Shown: positions 1-10,586 of the stretch, in pieces
Position numbering within the stretch: the stretch's first letter is position 1
Layout of the letters: every line of letters begins with the position of its first letter
Source of the DNA: Psychrobacter sp. LV10R520-6
GTDB taxonomy: Bacteria > Pseudomonadota > Gammaproteobacteria > Pseudomonadales > Moraxellaceae
Reading direction: 5' to 3'
Length of the DNA: 64,000 bases
Assembly (NCBI RefSeq): GCF_900182925.1
Contig: NZ_LT900024.1
Coordinates: forward strand, 434,001 to 498,000
The notes under the pieces: model-generated
What the model was told of the DNA's origin: nothing
The model's input: only the letters and a program-made list of their open reading frames with translations
Databases searched by the model: none
Translations under genes and position numbers: made by a program

Positions 1-394
1 GTTTAATGGATTGTTGTTATTCTCTACTGTTCTATCATAAGGGCGGTAGGGGCTGAGTACCACCACGAAATGTTACTGATTTTTCAATTTATCTTAAACG
101 AGATATTTTTGACGACGAACTTTTATTTTTTTAAGTTTAATGATGGCTTGGTAAATTGGTCGTTATGCTATGGCCACGCCTAAAATTTATAGCACGTTGC
201 CTATAGAATTTTGCTAGAAAGCTGATAGAATGCAGCGGCTATTGTTTGCGCCCCAATATTTTTGATAAACGATATCTATAAAAAAGCCAACAATGAAAAC
301 TAATTTACGTAGACTACTATTTATAACGATCACTTAACCAAGATAAAATACCACAAATTAATGAATAGATTGAGACCTAGCATAGGAGCAGGTA
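1..394. other. Intergenic region upstream of pgk
   Basis: AT-rich DNA with no open frame I can support. It ends in a good ribosome binding site, AGGAG at 384-388, six bases before the pgk start. I see no convincing sigma-70 promoter or hairpin. The neighbouring gene to the left lies outside the window. Confidence 0.5.
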
Positions 395-1609
395 ATGAAT
401 TTTTTGCGTATGAGTGAGCTGGTTCTAACTGACAAAGTAGTATTGATTCGTGAAGATCTAAATGTGCCTATCAAAGACGGTAAGATTACCAGTGATGCGC
501 GCCTACAAGCCAGTTTACCGAGCATTAGATTGGCACTGGATAAAGGAGCGGCAGTAATTGTATGCTCGCATTTAGGCCGTCCAACCGAAGGTAACCCTGA
601 GGTGCAATATTCACTCGCGCCAGTTGCTGACTACTTAACCGATAAGCTTGGGGTGCAATTAGCGCCGCCAGTAACTCTTAATAGTGAGTATCTTACTCAT
701 GGCGTCTCAGTAAAAGCGGGTGAGTTGGTCTTGTTGGAAAATGTTCGCTTTAATAAAGGCGAAAAAATAAACGATTTTGCGTTGGCTCAAATATATGCTG
801 ACTTATGCGATGTGTTTGTGATGGATGCTTTTGGCACTGCTCATCGCGCGCAAGCTTCAACCGAGGGCGTTACCCAAGCAATGCGCCAAGCAAATAAAAC
901 CGTTTGCGCAGGGCCTTTATTGGCCGCTGAGCTTGATGCCTTAAGTAAAGCCTTAGAGACCCCAGCGCAGCCGATGTTGGCTATTGTTGGTGGCTCAAAA
1001 GTATCGACTAAGCTTGAAGTCTTGCATAATTTGGCTGAAGTTTGTACGCAGATTATTGTGGGTGGCGGTATTGCCAATACTTTCTTAGCGGCTGAGGGTC
1101 ATAGTGTCGGTGCGTCTCTGTATGAGCCGGACTTAGTTGATACTGCCCGTCAGATTATGAAAAAAACGGATATTTTATTGCCTGAATATGTCGTAGTTGC
1201 TGATAAAAATGACATCGACTTTGCAGACTTTATCGGCTCACTGCAACAAGCGACCGCCACTGTCAAATCCGTTGACGCTATCGGCGAGCATGACATGATA
1301 TTAGATATTGCGCCGCAAAGTGCCGAACTATTAGCGGATGCCATTGCCAACGCGAAAACCATCTTATGGAATGGCCCGGTTGGCGTTTTTGAAGTGGATG
1401 CCTTTGGCGCCGGCACCCAGATTGTGGCGACGGCGGTCAAGGATAGCGACGGCTTCTCGATTGCAGGTGGCGGCGATACATTAGCAGCGATTGATAAGTA
1501 TCAAGTGGCCGACGGCGTAAGTTACCTGTCAACGGGCGGTGGGGCGTTCTTAGAGTTTGTAGAAGGTAAAACGTTACCAGCAGTAGCAGCCTTACAAATT
1601 GACGGCTGA
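395..1609 (+). CDS. pgk: Phosphoglycerate kinase
   Basis: Converts 1,3-bisphosphoglycerate and ADP to 3-phosphoglycerate and ATP in the cytosol (glycolysis and gluconeogenesis). The 404-residue length is normal for the family. Seen directly: the N-terminal substrate signature REDLNVP at residues 19-25, SHLGRP at 58-63, the hinge and nucleotide segment [12 protein letters not shown] near residue 198, WNGPVGVFE, and the C-terminal GGGDTLAAI followed by STGGGAFLE. The start is fixed by AGGAG six bases upstream. fba lies 1.2 kb downstream, separated by a lipoprotein gene and a terminator, so the two glycolytic genes are close but not one operon. Confidence 0.98.
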   Translation: MNFLRMSELVLTDKVVLIREDLNVPIKDGKITSDARLQASLPSIRLALDKGAAVIVCSHLGRPTEGNPEVQYSLAPVADYLTDKLGVQLAPPVTLNSEYLTHGVSVKAGELVLLENVRFNKGEKINDFALAQIYADLCDVFVMDAFGTAHRAQASTEGVTQAMRQANKTVCAGPLLAAELDALSKALETPAQPMLAIVGGSKVSTKLEVLHNLAEVCTQIIVGGGIANTFLAAEGHSVGASLYEPDLVDTARQIMKKTDILLPEYVVVADKNDIDFADFIGSLQQATATVKSVDAIGEHDMILDIAPQSAELLADAIANAKTILWNGPVGVFEVDAFGAGTQIVATAVKDSDGFSIAGGGDTLAAIDKYQVADGVSYLSTGGGAFLEFVEGKTLPAVAALQIDG

Positions 1610-1891
1610 TAGATTCTAAAGCCACTAGCTATACTGCAATATAATGATTCAGTAACATTAGGTGTACAACTTTCGCTAGGTATCTAAGTTAGGCTATAAA
1701 ACTCGTATAGTGGCTGTCATAATTAGTTTATTAAACTAAAATTCAATAATTAACAGCCATTATTAAGTCGTTCATTGTTAAGTCGTTATTATTTGTTAAT
1801 ATAATAAAGAGTGTTATTGCATGTCTTATTTGCACTCTATAAAATAGCGCCACCATGTATTTTGACATGCATTATTTACAAGAGGTTTACT

Positions 1892-2296
1892 ATGTTAAAA
1901 CGTCATTTGTTACTTGCTAGCGTGCTTGCTGGTACTTTCGCAGTCACTGCATGTAGCCAACAAACTGAAGAACAAGCGGAAGATACCGCTCAACAAGCTG
2001 AAGATACTGCTGAGTCTGCTGGTGATGATATCGCCGCCAACACTGAAGCAGCTACTACTGAAGCCGAAATTGCAGCACAAAACGCTGGCACTGAACTTGC
2101 CGATGGCGCACAAACTGCTGGCGCTGTTGCTGCTGGTGCAGTCGTAAATACTGGTGAAGCCATTGCCGATGGTGCTAACACCGCAGTTGTAAATACAGCT
2201 GAAGTAGTCGCTGATGGCGCTAACTCTGTTGCTGATGGCGCATCTGATGTAGCAAACAATGCAGAAGAAGAGGTTCCAGCAGATCAACAGTACTAA
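1892..2296 (+). CDS. Small Ala-rich lipoprotein
   Basis: 134 residues. A type II signal peptide is visible (MLKRHLLLASVLAGTFAVTAC) with lipobox VTAC, so Cys21 is probably lipidated. The mature part is almost wholly Ala, Glu, Asp, Thr, Asn and Gly with loosely repeated blocks such as NTAEVVADGANSVADGASD and EDTAQQAEDTAES, suggesting a long amphipathic or coiled helix. An upstream in-frame start at 1811 would place 27 extra residues before the signal peptide; the ATG at 1892, preceded by AAGAGG, is better. Function unknown; small Ala-rich envelope lipoproteins of this kind are common. Monocistronic, with its own terminator. Confidence 0.75.
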   Translation: MLKRHLLLASVLAGTFAVTACSQQTEEQAEDTAQQAEDTAESAGDDIAANTEAATTEAEIAAQNAGTELADGAQTAGAVAAGAVVNTGEAIADGANTAVVNTAEVVADGANSVADGASDVANNAEEEVPADQQY

Positions 2297-2358
2297 TCAG
2301 TAGTACTAACAGTATTACTAAGTTGTAATTTTACTAAAAAGTTAACGTATTAAAACCT

Positions 2359-2388
2359 AAAAAGCCTTGGCAATTCCAAGGCTTTTTT
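2359..2388 (+). terminator. Rho-independent terminator of the lipoprotein gene
   Basis: Perfect 12-bp stem, AAAAAGCCTTGG and CCAAGGCTTTTT, with a 5-base loop (CAATT), ending in a run of T. It lies 62 bases after the lipoprotein stop. Confidence 0.93.
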
Positions 2389-2590
2389 GTGTTTGTCAGC
2401 CTGTGGTTTTTATAATTTGTTCGAGTGCTTAATTTAAGTAACTGATTTAAGCACCTATAGTCAATATCGGTGTAATGAAATAGATACGCTAATAATCACC
2501 CGCGGCTGTTTTGAAGTAAATCGACTATAACAAAAAAACGTGCCAGACAAATAAATAGGCTGACAACAGCTGCGAAGGGGTGGCAAATTT

Positions 2591-2599
2591 TGCTATAAT
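2591..2599 (+). promoter_or_regulatory. Candidate extended -10 promoter for fba
   Basis: The sequence TGCTATAAT gives a consensus TATAAT with the TGN extension. No good -35 hexamer is seen 16-18 bases upstream, which fits the extended -10 class. It would make a leader of about 165 nt before fba. The rest of the 2389-2771 gap shows nothing else. Confidence 0.55.
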
Positions 2600-2771
2600 C
2601 ACCGCGTATTGCTTTTAATAAATAATGACTATCAAAGACCATTAAGTCTTTTATTAATTTATAACGATACAACTATGTCAAAGCAGGAATTTTTGGGTAA
2701 TTTCTGTAAAAACTCATATTCAAAAACCCTGTACTTAAAACAATTTTCAAAATCCAATCAGAGAGCGTGTT

Positions 2772-3806
2772 ATGGCCCTAATCTCCTTACGTCAACTTTT
2801 AGATCACGCCGCTGAGCACAACTACGGTGTTCCTGCCTTTAATGTGAACAACTTAGAGCAAATGCGGGCGATTATGATGGCGGCTGACGCTTGTAATTCC
2901 CCGGTAATTGTTCAAGCCAGTGCCGGCGCACGCGGCTATGCAGGATCAGCGTTTCTACGTCATTTAATTAGTGCTGCCATTGAAGAGTGGCCACATATTC
3001 CAGTGGTAATGCACCAAGATCATGGCATGTCACCTGCCGTCTGTCAGCGTTCAATTCAGCTTGGATTTTCATCAGTGATGATGGATGGCTCGCTTGGTGA
3101 AGACGGCAAAACACCCATGAATTATGATTATAATGCCAGCGTCACGCGCGAAGTGGTTAAATTGGCCCACGCTTGCGGCGTTTCTGTAGAAGGTGAGATT
3201 GGCTGTTTGGGTAGTCTTGAAACCGGTATGGCTGGCGAAGAAGACGGTTCTGGCGCCGAAGGCGTGCTCGGTCATGAGCAACTATTAACCAGTGCGGATG
3301 AAGCGGAACAGTTCGTCAAAGATACCAACGTTGATGCCCTAGCGATAGCTATTGGTACCAGCCATGGCGCGTATAAGTTTACCCGTCCACCAACCGGCGA
3401 TATTTTATCTATTGAGCGGGTAAAAGAGATTCATGCTCGTATTCCAAATACTCATCTGGTGATGCATGGTTCCTCATCAGTACCGCAAGAGTGGCTAAAA
3501 GTCATCAACGAATACGGCGGGGATATTGGCGAAACTTATGGCGTACCGGTTGAACAAATCGTTGAAGCGATCAAGCATGGCGTACGTAAGGTCAATATTG
3601 ATACCGATTTACGTTTGGCCTCAACGGGTGCTATTCGTCAGTATTTAGCGCACAATCCTAGTGACTTTGATCCTCGTAAATATTTCAAAGCGTCGATGGT
3701 TGCAATGTCTGACATCTGTAGCAATCGCTTCGAGGCCTTTGGCTCTGCGGGTCAAGCGGATAAAATCCGTCCGATCAGTCTTGAAGGTATGGTTGATTTT
3801 TATTAG
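2772..3806 (+). CDS. fba: Fructose-bisphosphate aldolase, class II (CbbA type)
   Basis: Zinc-dependent reversible cleavage of fructose 1,6-bisphosphate to glyceraldehyde 3-phosphate and dihydroxyacetone phosphate. 344 residues, the usual length of the long class IIB (Calvin-cycle subtype) aldolases. Seen: the N-terminal GVPAFNVNN, zinc and catalytic segment MHQDHG near residue 80, EGEIGCLG, the [13 protein letters not shown] segment, VMHGSSSVP and KVNIDTDLR. The ATG at 2772 follows GAGAGCG weakly; the longer overlapping frame upstream (2609) is not coding-like. ruvA follows 68 bases after the stop. Confidence 0.96.
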   Translation: MALISLRQLLDHAAEHNYGVPAFNVNNLEQMRAIMMAADACNSPVIVQASAGARGYAGSAFLRHLISAAIEEWPHIPVVMHQDHGMSPAVCQRSIQLGFSSVMMDGSLGEDGKTPMNYDYNASVTREVVKLAHACGVSVEGEIGCLGSLETGMAGEEDGSGAEGVLGHEQLLTSADEAEQFVKDTNVDALAIAIGTSHGAYKFTRPPTGDILSIERVKEIHARIPNTHLVMHGSSSVPQEWLKVINEYGGDIGETYGVPVEQIVEAIKHGVRKVNIDTDLRLASTGAIRQYLAHNPSDFDPRKYFKASMVAMSDICSNRFEAFGSAGQADKIRPISLEGMVDFY

Positions 3807-3874
3807 TAAATCAATAAAGACAAACCGCTTAACGTAACAGCAGCTCATTTTATTATTTATGATAGGTGATGATT

Positions 3875-4495
3875 ATGATAGGACTGATTACTGGGCAGGT
3901 GCAGTATTTAATGGCACCAACCGCTTGTGTCATGACCACCTCTGGAGTAGGTTATGATATTGAGCTGCCATTGCCCTCATTTTGCCAGTTACGCGTGGAT
4001 GAGCCCGCAAGGATTTGGACGCATTTGCATGTCCGTGAAGACGCGCAGCTACTGTTTGGTTTTATCGATCGTAAAGAGCGTGATGTCTTTCGGCAATTGA
4101 TCAAGATCAACGGGGTCGGCGCTAAAATGGCGCTGGCCATGTTATCGGCTATGTCGGCTGCAGAGTTAAAGATGCATGTCGATCAAGAGTCAGAAACGGC
4201 GTTGATGCGTATTCCCGGTATCGGTAAAAAAACCGCTCAGCGCCTACTCATTGAGTTAAAAGACAAGCTCAAAAATATCGAAGTTGATAATAGTAATTTG
4301 GAATTTGCCACTCAGCCGACAGTCCTCGATCATGAAGGCAGTATCATTGCTGAGGTAGAAGGGGCGCTAATCAGCTTGGGGTACAAAGAAAAAGAAGCCC
4401 AGCAAGCGATTAAAGCAGCTAAGAGTAACGATGCTACTTTTGAAGACACGCAAGGGTTATTAAAGGCGACACTCCAGCAGCTCTCTGGCTTTTAA
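3875..4495 (+). CDS. ruvA: Holliday junction DNA helicase subunit RuvA
   Basis: RuvA binds the four-way junction as a tetramer and loads the RuvB motor for branch migration in recombinational repair. 206 residues, normal length. Seen: N-terminal MIGLITG OB-fold start, then the tandem helix-hairpin-helix motifs (INGVGAKMALAMLS and IPGIGKKTAQRLLIEL), and the C-terminal RuvB-binding domain (ALISLGYKEKEAQQAIKAA). Starts at 3866 (GTG) and 3869 are also in frame, but AGGTGAT at 3865-3870 and the family N-terminus favour the ATG at 3875. ruvB follows after 186 bases; ruvC is not next to it. Confidence 0.96.
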   Translation: MIGLITGQVQYLMAPTACVMTTSGVGYDIELPLPSFCQLRVDEPARIWTHLHVREDAQLLFGFIDRKERDVFRQLIKINGVGAKMALAMLSAMSAAELKMHVDQESETALMRIPGIGKKTAQRLLIELKDKLKNIEVDNSNLEFATQPTVLDHEGSIIAEVEGALISLGYKEKEAQQAIKAAKSNDATFEDTQGLLKATLQQLSGF

Positions 4496-4681
4496 GGGGT
4501 GGTTTTTTAACCTTTACTGCTGTTATCAAATGAGCCGTGCTTATATTTAAGCGACACCATTTGTCGCTTATTTTTATGCCGTCTTTTACTTTATGATGTT
4601 TTTGCATGACTTATTCACTGGCTTTGGTTATGCTATTACTCTCTTTTTATTATCTCTGCCCTTAATATAACGATAAAATAT

Positions 4682-5662
4682 ATGACGCAAGATCGCTTGA
4701 TAAATCCCTTAGAAGGGGCAGGTGACGCGCCTGACGCCAATATTCGTCCCGCATCACTGGCTGAGTATATCGGTCAGCCGGTCGTGTGCGAGCAGATGGA
4801 AGTCTTCATTGAGGCGGCTCGCGCGCGCGATGAAGCGCTGGATCATACCCTTATCTTTGGTCCACCTGGCTTAGGTAAGACCACCCTTGCCAATATTATT
4901 GCCCGTGAGATGGGCGGTAATCTACGCTCAACTTCTGGACCTGTACTAGAGCGTGCAGGTGACTTGGCGGCGATGCTAACTAACTTGGAAGCGGGCGATA
5001 TACTTTTTATCGATGAAATTCACCGGCTAAGTCCGGTTATCGAAGAGATACTCTATCCGGCGATGGAAGATTTTCAACTGGATATTATGATTGGTGAAGG
5101 GCCAGCGGCACGCTCTATTAAGCTTGATTTGCCGCCATTTACCTTAGTGGCCGCAACCACACGAGCAGGATTATTAACCTCGCCGTTGCGTGATCGCTTC
5201 GGTATTGTCCAGCGTCTGGAGTTTTATAACATTGCGGATTTGACTACCATTGTCAGCCGCGCAGCACGTCTGATGCGCGTTCCTATGAGTGAGGATGGCG
5301 CGGTCGAAATTGCCCGCCGAGCTCGTGGTACACCAAGGATTGCCAACCGCTTATTGCGCCGTGTACGTGATTATGCTCAAGTAAGAGGCGATGGCCGGAT
5401 TAATAGTGACATAGCTGGTAGTGCCCTTGATATGCTGGCGGTCGATCGGCGCGGTTTGGATCATTTAGATCGGCGTTATATTGAGATTTTACAGGAACGC
5501 TTTGATGGCGGTCCTGCGGGAGTTGAAGCGATAGCAGCAGCTATGGCTGAAGATCGCGGAACGCTTGAAGATGTGATTGAGCCGTATTTGATTCAGCAAG
5601 GGTATGTGCTACGGACAGCGCGCGGACGTATGCTGACGCAAATGGCTATTGATCAGATGTAA
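4682..5662 (+). CDS. ruvB: Holliday junction DNA helicase RuvB (AAA+ ATPase)
   Basis: Hexameric AAA+ motor that drives branch migration with RuvA. 326 residues. Seen: the family start [11 protein letters not shown], Walker [12 protein letters not shown] near residue 62, Walker [11 protein letters not shown] near 112, sensor 1 AATTRAG, arginine-finger segment SPLRDRFG, and the C-terminal winged helix with [13 protein letters not shown] and [13 protein letters not shown]. No clear ribosome binding site precedes the ATG at 4682 (only ATAACGATAAAATAT), but the N-terminus matches the family. A strong palindromic terminator follows. Confidence 0.97.
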   Translation: MTQDRLINPLEGAGDAPDANIRPASLAEYIGQPVVCEQMEVFIEAARARDEALDHTLIFGPPGLGKTTLANIIAREMGGNLRSTSGPVLERAGDLAAMLTNLEAGDILFIDEIHRLSPVIEEILYPAMEDFQLDIMIGEGPAARSIKLDLPPFTLVAATTRAGLLTSPLRDRFGIVQRLEFYNIADLTTIVSRAARLMRVPMSEDGAVEIARRARGTPRIANRLLRRVRDYAQVRGDGRINSDIAGSALDMLAVDRRGLDHLDRRYIEILQERFDGGPAGVEAIAAAMAEDRGTLEDVIEPYLIQQGYVLRTARGRMLTQMAIDQM

Positions 5663-5683
5663 TTATTTTTGACTCGAGCCCAA

Positions 5684-5723
5684 CAAAAAACCTACTATTG
5701 AAGCTTCAATAGTAGGTTTTTTG
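5684..5723. terminator. Bidirectional terminator between ruvB and ubiB
   Basis: Perfect 40-bp palindrome: stem C-A6-CCTACTATTGAAG reading into its complement and ending in T6. It lies between convergent genes (ruvB plus, ubiB minus) and can serve both. Confidence 0.93.
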
Positions 5724-5786
5724 TTTTTCTAGTAGTGCTTTTCTCAGTAGAGGTAGAGAATGGCTAATAACTGGGCGTTAGCAGCT

Positions 5787-7454
5787 TTAAGCGAAAATCC
5801 GCCAAATCACTGTCAGCATGGCTAAAATATAAAAGACAGGCGATAGCCAACCGACAACTTGAGTGGCAATGGCAATAAACAGCCCAAACCCGGCTAGCGC
5901 TATCCAGTCACGGCGGCGGTCATTAAGCATGTCAGCGCGTATCTGTTGGATTTCACACAGTTGACTGTCTTGCCGCGAGCCTTGAGAGGCTAGACTTTGT
6001 AAGCTTTGATCAAGCAATTTTGGAATATCAGTCGCGGACAATAAAATTTCTGGCAGCTGCGCACGTAGCTGTTGTAAATTACGCATCGGATCCAACTGTT
6101 CTTTAATCCAACTGCTTAAAATGGGCTTAGCTAATGACCAAATATCCAGATCGGGATACAAGTCGCGCCCTAGTCCCTCAACGTGAACCAAGGTCTTAAG
6201 TAGCAACATCAATTGCGGCGGAATACTCATATGATGGCGGCGGGCAATATCCAAAATTTGCATTAACACACCGGCAAAATCTATCTCATTAATAGATTTT
6301 TGTAGCATAGGGCCAACGGTACGGCTCATATCGCGCATTAAGGCATGCTTATCGCTATTGGGTGGTATCCAGCCAGCACGGCTGACAATATCGACCATGG
6401 CGGTAAAGTTGTTATTCATCACTGCCAGTAGCATCCGTGCCACAATCAGCTGGTCGTCTTTTGATAACGTCCCCATAATGGCACAATCAAGACCGATATA
6501 ACGTGGCTCATGTCCGAGATCAACTGCTTCCATATCAGCCGTGAGCGTTGTGACCGGAGGGGTTTCTACAAATACATTGCCCGGATGCATATCGGCATGA
6601 AAAAAGTTATCACGAAAGACCTGGGTAAAAAATATAGTTAAGCCTTTTTCTGCGAGGGCAGCGCGATCGTAGCCGAGTTGGTCAAAGAGTTGTACTTGTG
6701 AAATCGGGACACCCTGAATACGCTCCATCACCATGACGTTTTTGGACGCGTCATAGACTTCAGGCACATACATCAATGCTGAACCTAAAAAGTTATTGCG
6801 CATTTGCGTGGTGTTTTCTGCCTCAAGGTTCAAATCTAATTCATTGAGCATCACTTGCCGATAGTCTTCGACAATATCGATAATATGTACTGCGCGTGCC
6901 GCTTCTACTCGTGCGGATACCCAATCGGCTAACTCGCGCAGCAACTCAAAGTCGGCAATGATAGTAGTGCGAATATCAGGGCGAACCACTTTTACCACTA
7001 CTTCACGGTCATCATGGAGGGCGGCAGTATGCACTTGAGCAATGGAGGCAGCGGCTAAAGGCTTAACATCGAAACGCGCAAATAAAGTCTCTATAGATTG
7101 ACCGAGACCATGCTTGGGATCTTGAATTTGGGTGATGGCAATATTAACATCGAAAGGCTTAACTTTATCTTGTAGCTGAATTAACTGTTCGATGATTTCA
7201 AGGGGTACTAAGTCACGACGGGTGGAGAGCAGTTGGCCGAGCTTTAAAAACAGCGTACCCATGTCTTCTAATGCGTATTTAATAGCATTTGGCTGATGAT
7301 TTTTACCCCAAGCCGCCGGATGTAGACGAATTAAGCGCACAAGAGGCTGTAGCTGCGGCGCGTCCTCAACGGAAAAGTGAGTGTCAATTCGATAGCTTGC
7401 GGCAATACGCCAAAGCTCAAGTAGACGGGCGCGATGAGATAATAGCATAGGCAA
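5787..7454 (-). CDS. ubiB: Ubiquinone biosynthesis protein UbiB (ABC1/ADCK atypical kinase family)
   Basis: Membrane-bound atypical kinase/ATPase-like protein needed for coenzyme Q biosynthesis, thought to supply or chaperone isoprenoid intermediates to the Ubi complex. 555 residues, close to the usual 546. Seen: KxGQ motif KLGQLLSTRRDLVP at residues 71-84, VVKVVRPDI (ATP-binding Lys), EAENTTQMRNNF, VMERIQGVPISQ, the HADMHPGN loop near 288, and two closely spaced hydrophobic helices at the C-terminus after the RRRDW segment. Third gene of a minus-strand ubiE-ubiJ-ubiB cluster, as in many proteobacteria; gaps of about 100 bp. Confidence 0.96.
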   Translation of the reverse strand: MPMLLSHRARLLELWRIAASYRIDTHFSVEDAPQLQPLVRLIRLHPAAWGKNHQPNAIKYALEDMGTLFLKLGQLLSTRRDLVPLEIIEQLIQLQDKVKPFDVNIAITQIQDPKHGLGQSIETLFARFDVKPLAAASIAQVHTAALHDDREVVVKVVRPDIRTTIIADFELLRELADWVSARVEAARAVHIIDIVEDYRQVMLNELDLNLEAENTTQMRNNFLGSALMYVPEVYDASKNVMVMERIQGVPISQVQLFDQLGYDRAALAEKGLTIFFTQVFRDNFFHADMHPGNVFVETPPVTTLTADMEAVDLGHEPRYIGLDCAIMGTLSKDDQLIVARMLLAVMNNNFTAMVDIVSRAGWIPPNSDKHALMRDMSRTVGPMLQKSINEIDFAGVLMQILDIARRHHMSIPPQLMLLLKTLVHVEGLGRDLYPDLDIWSLAKPILSSWIKEQLDPMRNLQQLRAQLPEILLSATDIPKLLDQSLQSLASQGSRQDSQLCEIQQIRADMLNDRRRDWIALAGFGLFIAIATQVVGWLSPVFYILAMLTVIWRIFA

Positions 7455-7555
7455 TAAATACTCTAAATAGTGTTTCTAAGCTGAATAGTGACGCTAAAAT
7501 ATTTATGCTAAACAGCCACTATAGATAAATACGCGAATAAAACGGTTTGTTATGG

Positions 7556-8254
7556 CTATTGTTGTTGCGTTAAGCGCGCCTGTTCTGCCTTAATGGCTGC
7601 CAGTCTGGCCTCTTCGCGCTCAACGTCAGCCCGCAGTTGTAATATTTGCTGTTTTAGATCATCGGCTTGCGCTTTTTCAGCAGGGTCGGGAACGCTATTA
7701 CCTGATACGTCATTTGCCCAATCACTCATATCGTTAAAGGCACGCTTGGCGCTATGGCGAAAGCTCCCTTTGAGCTGGGAGATAAGCAGTTGTAGCTGGC
7801 TGGCCATCGGTCTACCAATCAAGGGCTCAAGCTGTCCGGCAACATCAGGATCAAAGCCTGCTACCAACTGTTTGAGCTGCATCAGTACTTTATAATCACC
7901 CGCAATTGGTAAATTGCCTTCCGCGCCGCGCATTAGGTTCAGTAATTGCGCAGGATTATCAACTGAAATAGTGCAGTCTGGACTGCTATGACCAATACGT
8001 GAAATATCGAGATTGGCTTGTTGATTTTCATCATCACGTTGACCTCGTTTCTCAAATACACTGTCGGTGGTCACTGGCTCAAAACGCAGACGCTCTTGAT
8101 TGAATAAAATATCCAAATGAATCTCAGGCATGATCATATTGAGACGCAACACTTTACCAGCAAGAGGCGCAAGACCCGCTTGAGTGATCTCATCACTTGC
8201 AATGGCAATATTAATCAGCTTTTCGGCACCGGCCAAAAGTAATACAGTCAGCAT
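7556..8254 (-). CDS. ubiJ: Ubiquinone biosynthesis accessory factor UbiJ (SCP2 domain)
   Basis: Accessory factor that, in Escherichia coli, binds lipid through its SCP2 domain and works with UbiK to organise the Ubi complex. 232 residues. Seen: N-terminal AGAEKLINIAIASDEI, the SCP2-like core up to about residue 135, and a C-terminal Ala/Gln/Glu-rich coiled coil (DLKQQILQLRADVEREEARLAAIKAEQARL) that fits the known UbiK-binding helix. Family match is by overall pattern and position between ubiE and ubiB rather than by a catalytic motif. No enzymatic residues are expected. Confidence 0.87.
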   Translation of the reverse strand: MLTVLLLAGAEKLINIAIASDEITQAGLAPLAGKVLRLNMIMPEIHLDILFNQERLRFEPVTTDSVFEKRGQRDDENQQANLDISRIGHSSPDCTISVDNPAQLLNLMRGAEGNLPIAGDYKVLMQLKQLVAGFDPDVAGQLEPLIGRPMASQLQLLISQLKGSFRHSAKRAFNDMSDWANDVSGNSVPDPAEKAQADDLKQQILQLRADVEREEARLAAIKAEQARLTQQQ

Positions 8255-8362
8255 AAGACTCTCGCATATTATTTAAGCATGTGAAAATGGGGCAAACATT
8301 CAATCAGGGTCTGTTTTTATAACCGATATTCTTTATGAGCGTTATTAGCTTTCATTCTAGCG

Positions 8363-9514
8363 TTACGCTTTAAAGCCCCGATGTACCGCAACGATTCCGG
8401 CAGTTAGGTTGTGATAATCACAGTTCTCAAAGCCAGCTTGCTCCATCATCTGCTTTAAAGTCTGCTGATCAGGATGCATGCGAATAGACTCGGCCAAATA
8501 TTTATAGCTTTCTGAATCGTTGGCCACCAGTTTACCCATCATCGGTAGTGCAGTAAAAGAGTATAAGTCGTAGGCTTTTGATAACGGCTCAAAGACAGGC
8601 TTGGAGAACTCCAATATCAATAGGCGACCACCTGGTTTAAGCACGCGATACATAGCGCGTAATGCCGCTTCTTTATCAGTAACATTACGCAGACCAAAGC
8701 TGATAGTCAACAAGTCAAAGCTATTATCATCGAATGGCGCCAGCGTTTCTGCATTGGCCAATACGAAATCTACGTTGTTACAACCTGCATTAATCAAGCG
8801 CTCACGGCCCACTTCTAGCATTGCAGCATTGATATCAGATAGCACCACTTTACCACTGCGACCTACTTCACGGCTAAACACTTTCGCTAAATCACCCGTA
8901 CCGCCAGCAATATCAAGCACCTGCTGACCGGCACGAACGCCCGATAAGCTGATGGCATAGCGCTTCCATAAGCGATGGATACCGAAAGACATTAAGTCAT
9001 TCATAATGTCGTATTTTTTCGCCACTGAGGTAAAGACGTCAGCTACGCGGGCTTGTTTTTCTGATTTATTAACAGTCTTATAACCAAAGTGGGTCTCTTC
9101 TGCGCCATCAGTATCAGACGTATGCGGATTATTGATATCATCACGTTGATTAAAGGCAGCTTGTTTTGCGGCTTGTGTCTGAGTGTCGCTTGAGTTGGTG
9201 TTGGTGCTTTTATTAGCACTACTATTTGGCATGGTTGTTTGTTGACCTTGTGGTGTTCCTGTTGGTAGGTCTTGGACCTGAGTAAAATCAGCATTACTGT
9301 CGTTTTCTGTCGCAGCTTTAGGCACAGGGCTTTGGCGTGCTTGCGCTTTGGCACTGATATCTTGACTATGGGCTATGCTGTCTTTGACTAACTTATCTTG
9401 GATATGATCGTGTGAAGTAGGCTTAGGGTCAGGATGAGCGCTGCTTTTGTCTAAATGGCTATCTAAGTTGTCACCTGAATTGTTACTTAGATTATTATTT
9501 GAAGTATCGGTCAT
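8363..9514 (-). CDS. ubiE: Demethylmenaquinone/2-methoxy-polyprenylbenzoquinol methyltransferase UbiE with an extra N-terminal region
   Basis: SAM-dependent C-methyltransferase of ubiquinone (and menaquinone) synthesis. Residues 139-383 are a complete Ubi[30 protein letters not shown] motif [12 protein letters not shown] near 199, [16 protein letters not shown], and the C-terminal [12 protein letters not shown]. The usual length is about 250. Residues 1-138 are extra: rich in Asn, Ser, Thr, Asp, Gln and Lys, no hydrophobic core, apparently disordered. The start at 9514 has a good AGGA eight bases upstream; the internal Met95 has only AAGGT at a poor distance. Either the tail is real or translation starts inside; the first is better supported by the sequence. 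Confidence 0.93.
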   Translation of the reverse strand: MTDTSNNNLSNNSGDNLDSHLDKSSAHPDPKPTSHDHIQDKLVKDSIAHSQDISAKAQARQSPVPKAATENDSNADFTQVQDLPTGTPQGQQTTMPNSSANKSTNTNSSDTQTQAAKQAAFNQRDDINNPHTSDTDGAEETHFGYKTVNKSEKQARVADVFTSVAKKYDIMNDLMSFGIHRLWKRYAISLSGVRAGQQVLDIAGGTGDLAKVFSREVGRSGKVVLSDINAAMLEVGRERLINAGCNNVDFVLANAETLAPFDDNSFDLLTISFGLRNVTDKEAALRAMYRVLKPGGRLLILEFSKPVFEPLSKAYDLYSFTALPMMGKLVANDSESYKYLAESIRMHPDQQTLKQMMEQAGFENCDYHNLTAGIVAVHRGFKA

Positions 9515-9601
9515 GAAATTGTCCTGTTACTTGTTTTTATGGGTATGTCCAGTCGTCAAAGTCAGCTTTTTTGCTAGTGTTATTGAGTAATAGTGATTGG
9601 G

Positions 9602-10315
9602 CTATGATACACCAAACGCGGTTATCTTGCCGTCATTACCCGATGCGTGTACTTGATCAATAATCATCAATTCGCGCTCGCAAAAGGGATCAATAAAGCT
9701 GCTGACACTTTTAAGCGGTTTCATGGCAATGAAGCCCGCATCAATGAAGTCGTATAGCGGCTGATAGTTATGTCGATAGGCGGTGCCTTTAGCAAGGGCG
9801 AAGGCTTTTTTTAGCACAAAGGAATTAAGATACTTATCAGTACGATAACAGACGTCCTTGAGGTTATTGATTTGGGTGCGGCGCGCGTCATCTTCATCGA
9901 CGGCGCGGTAGGCAGCAAGCATGTTGTCTTCATTAACTGGCAGGTCTTGAGCAACCAACCATTCAGCCAAATGCAAATCCAACTCAATCGCTAAAATAGA
10001 AGCCTGAATAGCCATACTGCCCGTTTCTAATGCCGACTCCTTGGCGAGACGCTCGAGCTTTTTTGCTTTAGGTAGGATACGTGCTAGCTGTTCGGCCAAT
10101 TGCTTGAATTCATCACCACCATATAATTGAGTGAGAAAATATTTTGCCATGGGTTGATTTTTTGGCTGCTCAAATAGCGCACTATGGCTACGTTGAATAC
10201 GCGCCCGTTGCCATGCTTGCACGGCATCAAGCTTGGTATTAAGCTCTGCATCTTGGTGGCAAAGCAGCGCCCAATAACGCGTCAAATGGTGCTGTAGATC
10301 TGATAAAGCAGACAT
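9602..10315 (-). CDS. Conserved protein of unknown function (FFLEELY-motif-like)
   Basis: 237 residues, soluble, mostly helical by composition. It contains AKYFLTQLYGGDEF, resembling the FFLEELYG signature that names a conserved Moraxellaceae/Pseudomonas family of unknown function, followed by the positions ARILPKAKKLERLAKESALE and ELDLHLAEWL that I associate with it. I use the ATG at 10315 (MSALSDLQ); a longer frame adds ten residues with no ribosome binding site. No catalytic motif is seen. It lies 87 bases upstream of ubiE on the same strand, but there is no evidence of a role in quinone synthesis. Confidence 0.7.
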   Translation of the reverse strand: MSALSDLQHHLTRYWALLCHQDAELNTKLDAVQAWQRARIQRSHSALFEQPKNQPMAKYFLTQLYGGDEFKQLAEQLARILPKAKKLERLAKESALETGSMAIQASILAIELDLHLAEWLVAQDLPVNEDNMLAAYRAVDEDDARRTQINNLKDVCYRTDKYLNSFVLKKAFALAKGTAYRHNYQPLYDFIDAGFIAMKPLKSVSSFIDPFCERELMIIDQVHASGNDGKITAFGVS

Positions 10316-10586
10316 GGCTTGGAATCCTATATAATTAAATATCAACCGCTATTCAAAGACACGGTAGTAACTATCTTAGTTAAGCGCTTTAAGTAGGGCT
10401 AGCTCAGTAGTGAAGGGATGAAAGTTAATAAGTAGCTGTATATCAGCGCATATATCAGCAGATAATACGCTACCTTAAAAGAAAGTAAAGCAGAATACAA
10501 ATACCAAACTGTTACATAGTAGCGTTATCTACGAGTTAAATGGGCGCTATTATTATTAAGCCAACATTAAGTCAATATAATAATTA

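Noticed and set aside
1990..2259. Minus-strand Ala/Ser-rich frame opposite the lipoprotein
   Set aside because: Mirror of the Ala-rich coding sequence; the plus-strand gene has signal peptide, ribosome binding site and terminator.
2609..2815. 68-codon frame overlapping the fba start
   Set aside because: AT-rich leader sequence, out of frame with fba, no family resemblance.
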